A DNA stretch of 64,000 bases. Origin: Microbacterium sp. SS28. GTDB taxonomy: Bacteria; Actinomycetota; Actinomycetes; Actinomycetales; Microbacteriaceae. Positions within the stretch are counted from its first letter, which is position 1, and each line of letters opens with the position of its first letter. The DNA lies in assembly GCF_022761035.1 (NCBI RefSeq), contig NZ_JAKWJP010000003.1, positions 434,001 through 498,000 of the forward strand. The letters run 5' to 3'. The notes beneath the pieces are model-generated. The model saw nothing but the letters and a program-made list of their open reading frames with translations. It was not told the origin of the DNA and searched no databases. Positions 34,238-45,069 of the stretch are shown piece by piece. The position numbers were made by a program, and so were the translations under genes.

Positions 34238-34483
34238 TCAGATGCGGCGCGGTTTCTTGGGGGTCGCCATCGTCTCGTCCGCGACCGCCGCGTGATCGAA
34301 CGCGGGCTCGCTCAGGGGAGCCGCGTGGTCTCCGGCGTCGGCAGATCGTGCTTCGCGACCGAGCGCACCGAGCTGATAGTCATGCTCGGCTGCCGCCGAG
34401 GTGCGCCCGAGGGCGACCGCGACGGCTATTGCGATGACGATCCAGACGACGACGATGATCAGAAGGGTGGCGAGGGTGTCCAT
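34238..34483 (-). CDS. Small single-helix membrane protein (partner of 32919-33098)
   Basis: An 81-residue protein: MDTLATLLIIVVVWIVIAI begins a helix up to about residue 25, followed by a charged tail ending PKKPRRI. The ATG follows GGAGAG by 4 bases. The helix and its end (VAVALGRTSAAAEHDYQLG) parallel the shorter protein at 32919-33098. Function is unknown; possibly a helper of the sugar-nucleotide or polymer machinery. Confidence 0.6.
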   Translation of the reverse strand: MDTLATLLIIVVVWIVIAIAVAVALGRTSAAAEHDYQLGALGREARSADAGDHAAPLSEPAFDHAAVADETMATPKKPRRI

Positions 34484-34656
34484 GATGCTCTCCAGCGAGC
34501 TCAGGAGCGTCCGCCCGAAATCGGACGCTATGAGGCGAGTATATGCACCCCCATCCGCGTCTCGGCACCCCGCGGCCATCCGCTGATCCTGCGCGGCAGG
34601 TGACCCGGCCGGACTGTGCGATCGCTCGGCTGCCGGTCTATGGCTCCCGGTCTCGG

Positions 34657-36828
<2,172 letters not shown>

Positions 36829-36949
36829 CAGTGCTCCGGGATGAGTCGGGCTCGGAGAGAGCTTCGTTCATCTGCGCAGTGGAGCGTTCGCAGTTTCGGC
36901 GATCATGGCACTGCGAATCATCCCGGCGCAAGCGCGCGGCATCCCGAAT

Positions 36950-38359
36950 TCAGGCGTAGGAGCGCGGGTCGACCGATTCCGGGGTCGGCCCGACACTGTG
37001 ACCCGTGTGCAGCAGGGTCACCTCGTCGTACGCCGTGGGGGAGCGGTAGATCTGCATGTCGGTGCGGTGGCTGTACGAGCCGCCCGTCACGAGCTCGCCG
37101 CCCACGTACGTCGCGGGCACGGCCGGCTTCGACCAACTGGGCCACGCGGTCACGCGCGGCAGCCGCGTCTTGCCGCCGAACAGCCGCACGGGCTGCACCG
37201 AGCTGTGCTCGCCCTGGTTGAGGTAGACCTCGATCCAGCCCCGCTGGATGTCGGCCGACATCTTGATGCCGAGCACGATGTCGGTCCAGGCTCCGCGGTT
37301 GTACCCGAAATCGACGAGGAATCCGGGGTCGCCCCCGTTGAGCTGATTCGCGTCGATGTGGAAGCGGTCGGGGGCCTCCGCTTCCGAGTTGCGGTTCGCG
37401 TCGATGATCGTGATCGCGCCGCGTCCCGCGGGGTAGCTGGTCGGCTCCGATGCCTGGGGGCCGAACATCTGGAAGATCGCGATGTGCTTGTTGGTCTTCT
37501 CGGGGTCCGAGACCCTGACCGTCGGAAAGCCGCCCGATCCGGCCGCGCTCGAGTTGGTCTTCGGCACGTAGACGGCGAAGCCCACATAGAACGTGTCGCC
37601 TTCCGTGACGCCGCGCCACGGCGAGGCCGTCGGCTGCTGCGCCTGGAATCGGGGCGAGTTGGTGGGCTGGTCGGAATCGAAGCGCGCAGAGTCGGGAAGT
37701 GTCACCTTGATCGCCTTGCGGGACTTGCCTCGGACGGGATCGTTGACGAGCGAGGCGTAGGAGCGACCGAAGATCGTGCCGGTGAACGAAGCGAGCCACG
37801 CCGACATCGATGAGTAGTCCGCCGCCCATTCGATCTGTGGATTCCACGAGCGGTCGGCGAGGCCGCCGTAGTCGTAGTTCGCCGTGTACACGGGGAAGGG
37901 CTGCGTGGACTGCGGGGCGCCGCTGTAGGTTGCATGGACCTGGACCCACGCGCAGTAGTTGCTCGGCGAGAGCGTCGAGGTGTCCCTCAGTCGACGCGTC
38001 GTGTCCCACGGCGCGGCCTGCCAGATGTTGGTGCCGCCGATCCGCGTCATGGGGCGGGACGTCCGCCCGAGCGAGACCGAGACGGCGCTCGGGATGCCGG
38101 CGCCCAGGTCGAACTGCACAGTGAGCGGCACGATGCCCTTGTAGCTCGCGTCCGGTGTGAGCGAGGCCGACTGGATCGCCCAGACGCCGGCCATGGGGGC
38201 CCGGGCGTTCGTGAGGAATCGATCGATGGGGGATGTCGGCTTGGGAGTCGGCGCAGCAGCTGTCGCCGGAACAGCGGCGACGGCGGGCAGCGCGAGGGTA
38301 GGCAGGCCGACGGCGAGGCTCTTGACGAGGGTTCGGCGCGACAGGTGGGGGTTCTCGAT
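36950..38359 (-). CDS. Tat-exported polysaccharide lyase-like protein
   Basis: A secreted protein of about 469 residues. The leader HLSRRTLVKSLAVGLPTLALP is a clear twin-Arg signal with cleavage near ATAAAP. The C-terminal half reads HIAIFQMFGPQ, DRFHIDANQLNGG, WTDIVLGIKMSADIQRGWIEV, the pattern of heparin-lyase-I-like family PF14099. It may cut the locus's own polymer. No ATG, GTG or TTG lies at a good place. AAGGGAG (38367-38373) stands 7 bases before ATC at 38359, so ATC is my best start. The next upstream in-frame ATG is 38503, which would give an unusually long leader before the twin-Arg. Confidence 0.75.
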   Translation of the reverse strand: MENPHLSRRTLVKSLAVGLPTLALPAVAAVPATAAAPTPKPTSPIDRFLTNARAPMAGVWAIQSASLTPDASYKGIVPLTVQFDLGAGIPSAVSVSLGRTSRPMTRIGGTNIWQAAPWDTTRRLRDTSTLSPSNYCAWVQVHATYSGAPQSTQPFPVYTANYDYGGLADRSWNPQIEWAADYSSMSAWLASFTGTIFGRSYASLVNDPVRGKSRKAIKVTLPDSARFDSDQPTNSPRFQAQQPTASPWRGVTEGDTFYVGFAVYVPKTNSSAAGSGGFPTVRVSDPEKTNKHIAIFQMFGPQASEPTSYPAGRGAITIIDANRNSEAEAPDRFHIDANQLNGGDPGFLVDFGYNRGAWTDIVLGIKMSADIQRGWIEVYLNQGEHSSVQPVRLFGGKTRLPRVTAWPSWSKPAVPATYVGGELVTGGSYSHRTDMQIYRSPTAYDEVTLLHTGHSVGPTPESVDPRSYA

Positions 38360-38520
38360 GACGGGGCTCCCTTGGCGAGGTGCGCGATCGTTGGGCGGGG
38401 ACGTCCTGCACCTCGACGATACTGAATCGTTATGACGGGCCTGTTTCGGGACCTTTGCCGCAGCATGGACGGTCGTCGGCCGCAAGCTCGCGATCGTGGA
38501 CATCAGGGCCCAGGTGAAGA

Positions 38521-38557
38521 GGGTTGCGTGGGCGCATCGACGCCGAGGCCGCAACCC
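38521..38557 (-). terminator. Hairpin downstream of Tat-exported protein gene
   Basis: GGGTTGCG pairs with CGCAACCC around a 21-base loop, 22 bases after the stop codon at 38580. Confidence 0.6.
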
Positions 38558-38579
38558 CGCTCCCCGCGTGTGAGGGGCT

Positions 38580-39182
38580 TTAGGGAGTCGGGCCGAGATC
38601 GAGGAACTCAGCCCCCGTGCCCTGGCCTGTCGCGGGCTGCACCGAGCCGCCCGGCGCCGAGGCGATGGCTGTCCAGGGGCTGACCGGAGGCGCCGAAGGG
38701 TGGCCCACTGTCAACGGCACGGTCGCCTCGAGCAGCGGCGTGAACGTGCCTGGCGTGACCGGGCCTGTGCACAGGAACGTGTACCGGATCCAGGCGACAC
38801 CGCCGACATCGACAGTGACCCCTCCGCCCGCGGCGTTCCATCGCGGGCCGCCTTGCCTGAGCACCGGGACGCCTCCGACCAGATACTGGTCGTCCGCGTT
38901 CTCGATCGAGATGACGAGCGTGATCGAGTCGATCGTGCCCGACCCGCCGGGTGCGAACCCCACCGTCGTGTTGGCTGTGAGCCCCGTGATCAGGCCGCCG
39001 TCGCCGTAGGACCAGTAGTACGAGAGGTTCGTGAAGGTCAGCTCTCCGCTCGCCGTCGCGTTGCTCGCGGCGGCCGCGGGTGCTGTGGCGGCGATCACGA
39101 TGACAGGCGCCGCCCACGCGCCCGCTCGCAGCAGCGTGCGGCGATCGATCGTTCCCGCAGAGTCGGTCGTGTGGTCGGACAT
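38580..39182 (-). CDS. Tat-type exported protein (GAWAAPV family, paralogue of 11162-11704)
   Basis: A 200-residue exported protein. Leader GTIDRRTLLRAGAWAAPVIV with AAAAS cleavage (about residue 41) is like the leader of 11162-11704, while mature parts differ. The mature part is probably beta-sheet (ITLVISIENADDQYL, IRYTFLCTGPV) with no recognised domain. ATG follows AGGAG by 4 bases. Families of such exported proteins with a shared leader are seen in Microbacteriaceae; the function is unknown. Confidence 0.7.
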   Translation of the reverse strand: MSDHTTDSAGTIDRRTLLRAGAWAAPVIVIAATAPAAAASNATASGELTFTNLSYYWSYGDGGLITGLTANTTVGFAPGGSGTIDSITLVISIENADDQYLVGGVPVLRQGGPRWNAAGGGVTVDVGGVAWIRYTFLCTGPVTPGTFTPLLEATVPLTVGHPSAPPVSPWTAIASAPGGSVQPATGQGTGAEFLDLGPTP

Positions 39183-39376
39183 GGAGCTCCTGGATGTCGC
39201 AGTATCTCCGGGGCGAGTCCGGATGGTGCACCGCAAGGGTAGCGCCCGCGATCCGGGCTCGGCATCCCCTTTCAGCTGTCCGGTTCATTGGGATCGCTCC
39301 CAAGGCTGTCCGGTTGCCGTTGCGCGGTGCGCATGCCGCGGCGGTCCGTCGCGTGATGCGGACTGCGTGCGGCCGA

Positions 39377-40324
39377 TCAGCGCACTTCGCTCCAAGCGAG
39401 CGGCGGCGTCGGCAGCACGTACTCCTGATCGCGCTCGTCCCACCGCTGCGCAGTCTGCACGAACCAGAACGCCGCGAAGAGGGCGAGCGCGATCGCTTCG
39501 CAGATGAAGACGACGGGTGCGGGCTCGAGGCTCGCGGCGAAGAAGACGAGCACGATGAGGTCGGCGATGAGGGCGAGTGCGATCGCGAGGTAGAGCAGCT
39601 TCTGCCAGAGCTTCGGCTTGGACTCGGCATCCGTCGTCACGCGGAACGCGTTGATGATCGGCACCGCCGCGAACGCCCCGAAGAACGCGATCGTGACCGT
39701 GTAATGGATGCCGACAGGGAAGAGCCGGTTCGACGGGAACCCGTCGTTGAGGATCGGCACGAACGCGAGCGCGCCGAGCGCGACGAGGGTGATCGCCCCG
39801 ACGACGGCGACCACGTAGATGCCCCGACCGCTGATGCGCTTGCGGCGCCGCAGCAGGAGCCCGATCGCCACGACGAGCACGAGCACGATCAGGTAGGTCG
39901 CGACGCCGTTGCGCACCTGGTCGAGGTACTGGTCGGGCACGCACATCGTGCGCGGCGGGCACGCGACGCCGAGTTCACGCTGGAGAGATCGGCCGTAGAT
40001 GCCCGTCGGCACGATCGCGATGAGCGGTGCGAACACGGCCGCGACGTCGAGCAGTGTCGTCTCGAGTCCCCTCCCCGACAGGGCCGCGAGGGCGAGGGAT
40101 GCCGCGACCAGCGCCCCCACGAACACCGGCTGCGCGGCGGAGTAGAAGTAGTGGCTGATCGACGGCAGCACCGCGCCGAGCTGCAGGGATTCGAGCCCGA
40201 CGCTCACGAGGATCGCGATGACGAGCACGCCCAGCGAGAGGCGCAGATACCGATGGGTGCGGTGGCCGGTGGTGGCGGTATCCGGTCTCCGCGCATGGGG
40301 TTGCTTTGCATCCTCCGTCGGCAT
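39377..40324 (-). CDS. Seven-to-eight helix membrane protein of unknown function
   Basis: A 315-residue protein with about seven hydrophobic helices. Notable stretches are VGLESLQLGAVLPSISHYFYS and FPVGIHYTVTIAFFGAFAA, in the style of DUF998-like proteins, but I do not recognise the family. The cytoplasmic start is charged and the end carries ERDQEYVLPTPPLAW. TAGCAT lies 6 bases before the ATG, so it is leaderless. Confidence 0.7.
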   Translation of the reverse strand: MPTEDAKQPHARRPDTATTGHRTHRYLRLSLGVLVIAILVSVGLESLQLGAVLPSISHYFYSAAQPVFVGALVAASLALAALSGRGLETTLLDVAAVFAPLIAIVPTGIYGRSLQRELGVACPPRTMCVPDQYLDQVRNGVATYLIVLVLVVAIGLLLRRRKRISGRGIYVVAVVGAITLVALGALAFVPILNDGFPSNRLFPVGIHYTVTIAFFGAFAAVPIINAFRVTTDAESKPKLWQKLLYLAIALALIADLIVLVFFAASLEPAPVVFICEAIALALFAAFWFVQTAQRWDERDQEYVLPTPPLAWSEVR

Positions 40325-40330
40325 GCACGG

Positions 40331-40336
40331 ATGCTA
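40331..40336 (-). promoter_or_regulatory. -10 element of leaderless membrane protein gene
   Basis: TAGCAT on the minus strand, 6 bases before ATG 40324. Confidence 0.5.
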
Positions 40337-40385
40337 TCGGTGCCGTTCACCCGCCTGGCGGCGAACCCGCAAGTGCGCCGGCTGT

Positions 40386-41756
40386 TTACGCCGCAGGGGC
40401 GTAGTCGAAGCGCGCTCGTCCTCCGAGCCGGGGCGTCCGCGCGGGGTCGACGTGGGCGGGCGGGATGAACCACACCTTCGCTCGCGTGCCCGGCCCGTCG
40501 ATGCGGATCTCCCACCCGTTGTCGTGGATGCGATGGTGACACGACTCGCAGAGCAGCACGCCGTTTGCGAGGTCGGTGGGTCCGGCATCCCGAGCCCACC
40601 ATCGGAGGTGGTGCGCCTTCGTATGCGATGGGGGAGCGCCGCACATCGCGCATCCCCCGTCGCGCTCCGCGAGTGCGAGCCGCTGGGCGTCCGAGAAGAG
40701 GCGCCGCGCGCGGCCCCAATCCAGGATCTCGCTGTCGCCGCCGAGCACGCACGGGATGATCGATCCGCCCGCCGCCATGCGCCTCGCCGTCGCGACCGAG
40801 ACCGGCGTCGAGATGCCGTCGATCGTCGCGTGCCCCGTCCCGTTCACCAGGTCGTCGAGCGCGATCCGCACGACGATGGTCGCGCCGGCGAGCGGAAGGT
40901 CGCGGCGGTCGCACCCCAGCGCGTGCTCGGCGAGGCGGGTCAGGGCATCGGCCTGCATCTGTCGCACCGATCGGCGCGGCGCATCCGGATCGACGACCTC
41001 GGACCCGGATCCGGAAGGCACGGCATTGCGCTGCGCTCGCAGGTCTGCCGCGACCAGGGCCTCGAGCGCGGCCTTGATGGGCGCGCCACCCGCGGGGTCG
41101 AAGCGCCCCGAGAGATCGAGGGATCCGTCGCGCCCCTCGCGGAACGTGAGCCACCGCTCTGCTCGCAGCTCATCCTCGCGGCGCTCGACTCCGTTCGGAT
41201 CGAGGAACGCCTCCGCCCGCAGCACGATCTTCGACAGCTGGTCGTGTGTCAGCCCCGGCGCCTGCGCGACGAGCCGATGCTCGGCCTCGTCGAGCGCCTC
41301 GCGAGAGGCCCGCGGCCCCACTCGGTCGAGCATCGTGACGACGACCGAGGCCGCATGCGCCCCGATCCGCCCGCTCGCGAGAGCCTCAGCAACGTGCGGA
41401 TGCCGCGCCGGCGCCGCCTCTCCGCCGAATGTCATGCGCGGAGCCGTCGCCTCGCCGACCTGCACGAGGCGGGCCGCCTCGCCCGCCGTCGTGCCCATCG
41501 TCGCGGCGATGAAGACCGTCGGGTTGCGGAACCCCTGCTGCTTCGCGAGACCGCCTGACCCCATCTCGGGGCGGGACTGCCGCGCGATCTCGGATGCGAC
41601 TCGGGTCTGCGCGGCATCCATCAACCGCCGTGCCTGGCCCAGCGACGCATGCAGGAGTAGGAGCGCATCAGCGGGGAGCGACTCGATCTCTCCGTCAGGA
41701 CACATCGCCACCGCGCCGCCGACGACGTCGGCGAGAGCTGCGAGCGAAGTGGTCAT
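40386..41756 (-). CDS. DUF222 / HNH endonuclease domain protein (13E12 repeat family)
   Basis: A 456-residue protein: DUF222 helical N-terminal part (about 1-320), then an HNH motif: CAMCGAPPSHTKAHHLRWWARDAGPTD... with HH, N and CESCHHRIH (zinc-finger Cys pairs and catalytic His). This family is highly repeated in actinobacterial genomes; the role is uncertain, perhaps linked to mobile DNA or restriction. TAGTTT is 6 bases before ATG, so leaderless. The gene shows no signs of a mobile element nearby. Confidence 0.93.
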   Translation of the reverse strand: MTTSLAALADVVGGAVAMCPDGEIESLPADALLLLHASLGQARRLMDAAQTRVASEIARQSRPEMGSGGLAKQQGFRNPTVFIAATMGTTAGEAARLVQVGEATAPRMTFGGEAAPARHPHVAEALASGRIGAHAASVVVTMLDRVGPRASREALDEAEHRLVAQAPGLTHDQLSKIVLRAEAFLDPNGVERREDELRAERWLTFREGRDGSLDLSGRFDPAGGAPIKAALEALVAADLRAQRNAVPSGSGSEVVDPDAPRRSVRQMQADALTRLAEHALGCDRRDLPLAGATIVVRIALDDLVNGTGHATIDGISTPVSVATARRMAAGGSIIPCVLGGDSEILDWGRARRLFSDAQRLALAERDGGCAMCGAPPSHTKAHHLRWWARDAGPTDLANGVLLCESCHHRIHDNGWEIRIDGPGTRAKVWFIPPAHVDPARTPRLGGRARFDYAPAA

Positions 41757-41762
41757 AGAACA

Positions 41763-41768
41763 AAACTA
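41763..41768 (-). promoter_or_regulatory. -10 element of leaderless HNH gene
   Basis: TAGTTT on the minus strand, 6 bases before ATG 41756. Confidence 0.5.
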
Positions 41769-41963
41769 CTACCGGGCTCCGACATCTATAGAACACAGAT
41801 TCGAAACTGTGGATAAGGTCGTCTTCACAGCACGCGGGAGTGTCGATCACGTCGCGTGAACGCCGTCACCAGCATCCGTCGACGCCGGAATCGGTCGGGA
41901 TCCGCTGCCCTCGACGGGCGCGACAGGGTACGCCGGGCGCGCAAGGGCTGTCACCCGCGAGGC

Positions 41964-42326
41964 TCAGCGCCCGAAGTACCGGTTCGCCGAGCTCGTGTAG
42001 AGCAGTCCGAGTCCGATGGCGGGAAGGATGCTGCCGCCGATGGCTCCCCAGAGCGTGCCGGCGCCGAAGATCGAGATCACCTCGATCACGATCGTGAGGG
42101 CGAAGACGATTGCTGCGATGGTGCGCGCGGTCGGGTTGCCCTTCCAGAGCCCGACGCCCACGGCGAGCGTGATGATGCCGATGACGAGGCCGATCCACCC
42201 GAGGATCGCATGCCACGTGATGAGCAGTCCGCCGAGGATCTGGAAGAGCGACGCGATGATCTGGAAGAACCCTGAGAGCCACGCGATGATCGAGACGAGG
42301 GTGACGCCAAGCGGCCGGTTGGTCAT
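41964..42326 (-). CDS. Small four-helix membrane protein
   Basis: A 120-residue protein of four helices (PLGVTLVSIIAWLSGFFQI; LGWIGLVIGIITLAVGVGLWKG; TARTIAAIVFALTIVIEV; GGSILPAIGLGLLYTS). It resembles widespread actinobacterial DUF7144-like proteins; function unknown. ATG follows TAGCGT by 6 bases. Confidence 0.75.
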   Translation of the reverse strand: MTNRPLGVTLVSIIAWLSGFFQIIASLFQILGGLLITWHAILGWIGLVIGIITLAVGVGLWKGNPTARTIAAIVFALTIVIEVISIFGAGTLWGAIGGSILPAIGLGLLYTSSANRYFGR

Positions 42327-42332
42327 GCAGTC

Positions 42333-42338
42333 ACGCTA
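42333..42338 (-). promoter_or_regulatory. -10 element of leaderless small membrane protein gene
   Basis: TAGCGT on the minus strand, 6 bases before ATG 42326. Confidence 0.5.
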
Positions 42339-42376
42339 CCGCTCGCGCGCCGCGGCCTTCGCTCCCCGGTCGTCGC

Positions 42377-42406
42377 GCGACCCTTCGACTCGCTTCGCTC
42401 GCTCAG
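42377..42406. repeat. Intergenic 30-bp repeat, copy A
   Basis: The core starts GCGACCCTTCGACTCGC and ends CGCTCAG; it matches 42868-42897 with one change. It is downstream of the DUF3467 gene. Confidence 0.7.
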
Positions 42407-42449
42407 GGTGGGGCTCCGCGAAACGAAACGCCCGCCCCCGGCCCCCACC

Positions 42450-42779
42450 TCAGTCCGGCATCCCCTGACCCGCCCAATTCTCCGGCGGCGCCGAGCGCCC
42501 CGTCTCGCGCAGCCACCGCTGCCCCTGCTGCGTGAGCGCCTCGATGAGCGGGAAGATCTGCTCCGGCGGAATCCGCACGCGCGCCGCGACCTTCACCGGC
42601 AGCCGCGCCACCTCGGCATCGCCCGTCTGCACGGCCGGGCCCTTCACCGACAGGAAGTCGAGCACGAACGTGTTCGGTGTGTGCCAGATGTTCGCGAAGT
42701 CCGCGAAGACCCCGGTCTCGTTCTCACTCGGCAGGTTCACGTCGAACTGGATCTGCGCAGGCGTGGCTTCATCGGTCAC
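42450..42779 (-). CDS. DUF3467 family protein
   Basis: A 109-residue cytoplasmic protein: QIQFDVNLPSENETGVFADFANIWHTPNTFVLDFL and ARVRIPPEQIFPLIEAL, which match the DUF3467 family found widely in bacteria. Function is unknown. GTG start is preceded by TAGGGT at 6 bases, thus leaderless. Confidence 0.87.
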   Translation of the reverse strand: MTDEATPAQIQFDVNLPSENETGVFADFANIWHTPNTFVLDFLSVKGPAVQTGDAEVARLPVKVAARVRIPPEQIFPLIEALTQQGQRWLRETGRSAPPENWAGQGMPD

Positions 42780-42785
42780 GCGCTC

Positions 42786-42791
42786 ACCCTA
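42786..42791 (-). promoter_or_regulatory. -10 element of leaderless DUF3467 gene
   Basis: TAGGGT on the minus strand, 6 bases before GTG 42779. Confidence 0.5.
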
Positions 42792-42867
42792 AGCTCGGCC
42801 GCCGACACCGGCAAGGAAGACCCGGTTCCGGATGCCGCATCCACTCGGCGCACTCTCCGGTCGTTGA

Positions 42868-42897
42868 GCGACCCTTCGGCTCGCTTCGCTCGCTCAG
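42868..42897. repeat. Intergenic 30-bp repeat, copy B, with hairpin
   Basis: Same core as copy A. Here TGAGCGA (42865-42871) pairs with TCGCTCA (42890-42896). It is downstream of the TSP3-repeat gene and may end transcription. Confidence 0.65.
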
Positions 42898-42921
42898 CGC
42901 GAACTGCTCGAGCCTCGAGCG

Positions 42922-43665
42922 CTACGGCTCGACCGTCACGGGCTCTTCGAAGGTGATCGGGCATCCGACGTCGTCGACTCCATAACCCTGGTCGCCCTCG
43001 AATGGGCATTGATCGATATCGTCGGTGACCCCGTCGAGGTCTGAGTCCTGCGGAGCGGGAGGATTGGGGCATCCGGTGTCGTCGACTCCGTACCCTTCCT
43101 CGCCGCGGTCGGGGCAGGCGTCGATGTCGTCGGTGTATCCGTCGCCGTCGCTGTCAGCCGGGGGCACGTAGGGGTTGGGGCATCCGGAGCCGTCGACTCC
43201 GTAACCCTGATCACCGTCGAAGGGGCACGCGTCGATGTCGTCGGTGTATCCGTCGCCGTCGGAGTCGCCCGGCGGAGCGATCGGGCAGCCGACATCGTCG
43301 ACGCCGTACCCCTGATCGCCGTCCCAGGGGCATGCGTCGATGTCGTCCGTGTATCCGTCGAAGTCGGAGTCCTGCGGATCGGGCGGGTTCGGGCAGCCCT
43401 CGGGATCGACCCCGTACCCTTCCTCGCCGCGGTCCGGGCAGGCGTCGACGTCGTCACGCACTCCGTCACGATCACTGTCGACGGGCGGCGCAATCGGACA
43501 CCCTGAGGCATCGACCCCGTGCCCCTGGTCGCCGACGGTGAGGCACTTGTCGAAGACGTCGCGCACTCCGTCGCCGTCTCGATCGCGTTCGAGCTGGCCG
43601 AGCGCCGGCCCGAGGAGTGCGATCACCAGGAGAAAAGCCGCCAGAAGGCGTCGCCAAGCGCGCAT
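42922..43665 (-). CDS. Secreted thrombospondin type-3 repeat protein, copy 1
   Basis: A 247-residue exported protein with a signal peptide (about 1-24) and tandem Asp-rich repeats. They follow the pattern DSDGDGYTDDIDACPxDGDQGYGVDxxGCPNP, about seven units. Such TSP type-3 repeats bind Ca2+, each unit having two conserved Cys. It has no anchor. It is nearly identical to the product of 49609-50352; the two genes bracket the 43.8-49.4 kb peptidase cassette. Confidence 0.88.
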   Translation of the reverse strand: MRAWRRLLAAFLLVIALLGPALGQLERDRDGDGVRDVFDKCLTVGDQGHGVDASGCPIAPPVDSDRDGVRDDVDACPDRGEEGYGVDPEGCPNPPDPQDSDFDGYTDDIDACPWDGDQGYGVDDVGCPIAPPGDSDGDGYTDDIDACPFDGDQGYGVDGSGCPNPYVPPADSDGDGYTDDIDACPDRGEEGYGVDDTGCPNPPAPQDSDLDGVTDDIDQCPFEGDQGYGVDDVGCPITFEEPVTVEP

Positions 43666-43837
43666 GAGAAGTCCCGTTCGTCAGCCCGGCCCCAGCGCGC
43701 ATACCCCGCCGTGATACTCGTCGCACGGCAGGGTGCCGTAAAGGCTCACCATCGAGGTCTGCCCAAAGGGGCGAGATTCGGGATGCCGCGTCCCGCGCCC
43801 TTCTCGCCGAGCCACGCGGCACGGACGTTCCGTCTCG

Positions 43838-44731
43838 CTAGACGTATCCGAGGGCGCCCAGCCGGTCCCAGATCCCGTCGTAGAGCGAGTCCTCCTCGAA
43901 GTACCCCGTGTGGACCTCGGGCAGATGCTTCGGACGACGGATCTCGCTGTCGACGGGGGACTCCGCGTGCGGCGTCGAGCCGACGGGAAAGACCGACTCG
44001 GGCGGGAAGACGGTGCTCGCGTAGTAGGAAAGGGGATCGCGGGGATTGTAGAAATTGAGCCACGGTTTGAACGGTCGAACGCCTCCTCCTCCGAGCGGCT
44101 CCGCGAGCCGCAGTACGGCGAAGAGCGGCATCTGACTGCCGGCCGTCACGAGCAGCGTCTTCGGCTGCTCTCGGTAGGTGAGCGCATCGACCGCGATGAC
44201 TCCGCCCAGGCTGTGTCCCGCCACGACCATCGGGCCGTCGTACTTGGCGCGCTCGGCGGCGATCTCACGCGCGACCCACTCCCTGATGTTGTTGCGGTCG
44301 TTGAAATAGAAGAAGACGTTGCGAATGAAGTTTCCCGCGGCGACCGCGATCGCCGCGCGATTGTTTGCGAGCACCGTCGTGGCAGCGGCCAGGACTGCGC
44401 TCTGCACCGGGTCCTCCGTGCCGCCCTCGTCGTCGACGCGCTCGGGGCTCGGCTGCTCGATCTCCTTTTCGAACTCGTCGCCGAGCATGTCGACAAGATC
44501 GTCGAAGTCAGCGGCGCCCGTCGATTCCGGTGCGTCAGCGCCGCGCTGGTCAGGCGGAAGGGCGTCCGCAGGGTTGCCCCAGGTGCCGCCGAGGCGTTCG
44601 GCCCACGGCGGGCAGACGACCTTCCAATCGTGGAAATGCTCGTGCTTCGCGAGAATCTGGCCAATCCGGTAGGCATCTCCGTTGGAATCCGGGATACCGG
44701 TTCCGTGGATGAAGACGAATGTTCCAGGCAC
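43838..44731 (-). CDS. Alpha/beta hydrolase (lipase-like)
   Basis: A 297-residue cytoplasmic protein: FVFIHGTGIPD (oxyanion), MVVAGHSLGGVIAV (Ser174), then VTAGSQMPLFAV and WLNFYNPRDPLS with Asp, and a C-terminal HTGYFEE with the likely His. The GHSLGG is as in lipases or thioesterases. I chose GTG 44731, since AGGAGG stands 5 bases before it. It is divergent from the EAD-like/trypsin gene and may be an enzymatic effector in that cassette; this is inference. Confidence 0.75.
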   Translation of the reverse strand: MPGTFVFIHGTGIPDSNGDAYRIGQILAKHEHFHDWKVVCPPWAERLGGTWGNPADALPPDQRGADAPESTGAADFDDLVDMLGDEFEKEIEQPSPERVDDEGGTEDPVQSAVLAAATTVLANNRAAIAVAAGNFIRNVFFYFNDRNNIREWVAREIAAERAKYDGPMVVAGHSLGGVIAVDALTYREQPKTLLVTAGSQMPLFAVLRLAEPLGGGGVRPFKPWLNFYNPRDPLSYYASTVFPPESVFPVGSTPHAESPVDSEIRRPKHLPEVHTGYFEEDSLYDGIWDRLGALGYV

Positions 44732-45069
44732 GACGACCTCCTCGGTCAGGGCGCCCGCAACCCCACGTTCAGGAGCCCATGCTGACGCGAACAGGATGGC
44801 AATCGGATGACTGCCGCGCAAGGGGCCGACGCACGGGCCGCGAGCAGGGTCCTACCGCTTGTGAGCGCCAGCGCACGGGAATACGATGCCCTCAGCAGCC
44901 CGAGGAGTCAGTCCAGCGGAGACGTAGGCTCCCCTATCGGGACGCGATGGCCGGTCAATGCGCCGGGCGATCTTTCATCGCCGCCGCGTTATCAGCCGCT
45001 TCCCCGGGACTTAGAGCGAAGGGGAAGTACGTCTTCCACCGGTCACATCGGCGGTCCTAGACTGCGGCC
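44732..45069. other. Divergent intergenic region of the peptidase cassette
   Basis: Holds the promoter of the large peptidase gene at its right end (TTCCAC 45035-45040, TAGACT 45059-45064) and the AGGAGG ribosome site of the hydrolase gene at its left end. I see no other gene or clear repeat in it. Confidence 0.6.
45035..45064 (+). promoter_or_regulatory. Promoter of the EAD-like/trypsin gene
   Basis: TTCCAC, 18 bases, TAGACT, then 6 bases before ATG 45070. The mRNA would start on the start codon. Confidence 0.6.

Noticed and set aside
40386..41756. Mobile element indicated by the HNH endonuclease
   Set aside because: DUF222/HNH genes are widespread stand-alone genes in actinobacteria; no inverted repeats, transposase or intron features are seen nearby. 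No transposase, integrase or phage structural gene is visible in the window.
42922..43665. Repeats of about 100 bases resembling a CRISPR or minisatellite
   Set aside because: They are in-frame Ca-binding TSP type-3 repeats with variable positions, within one open reading frame.
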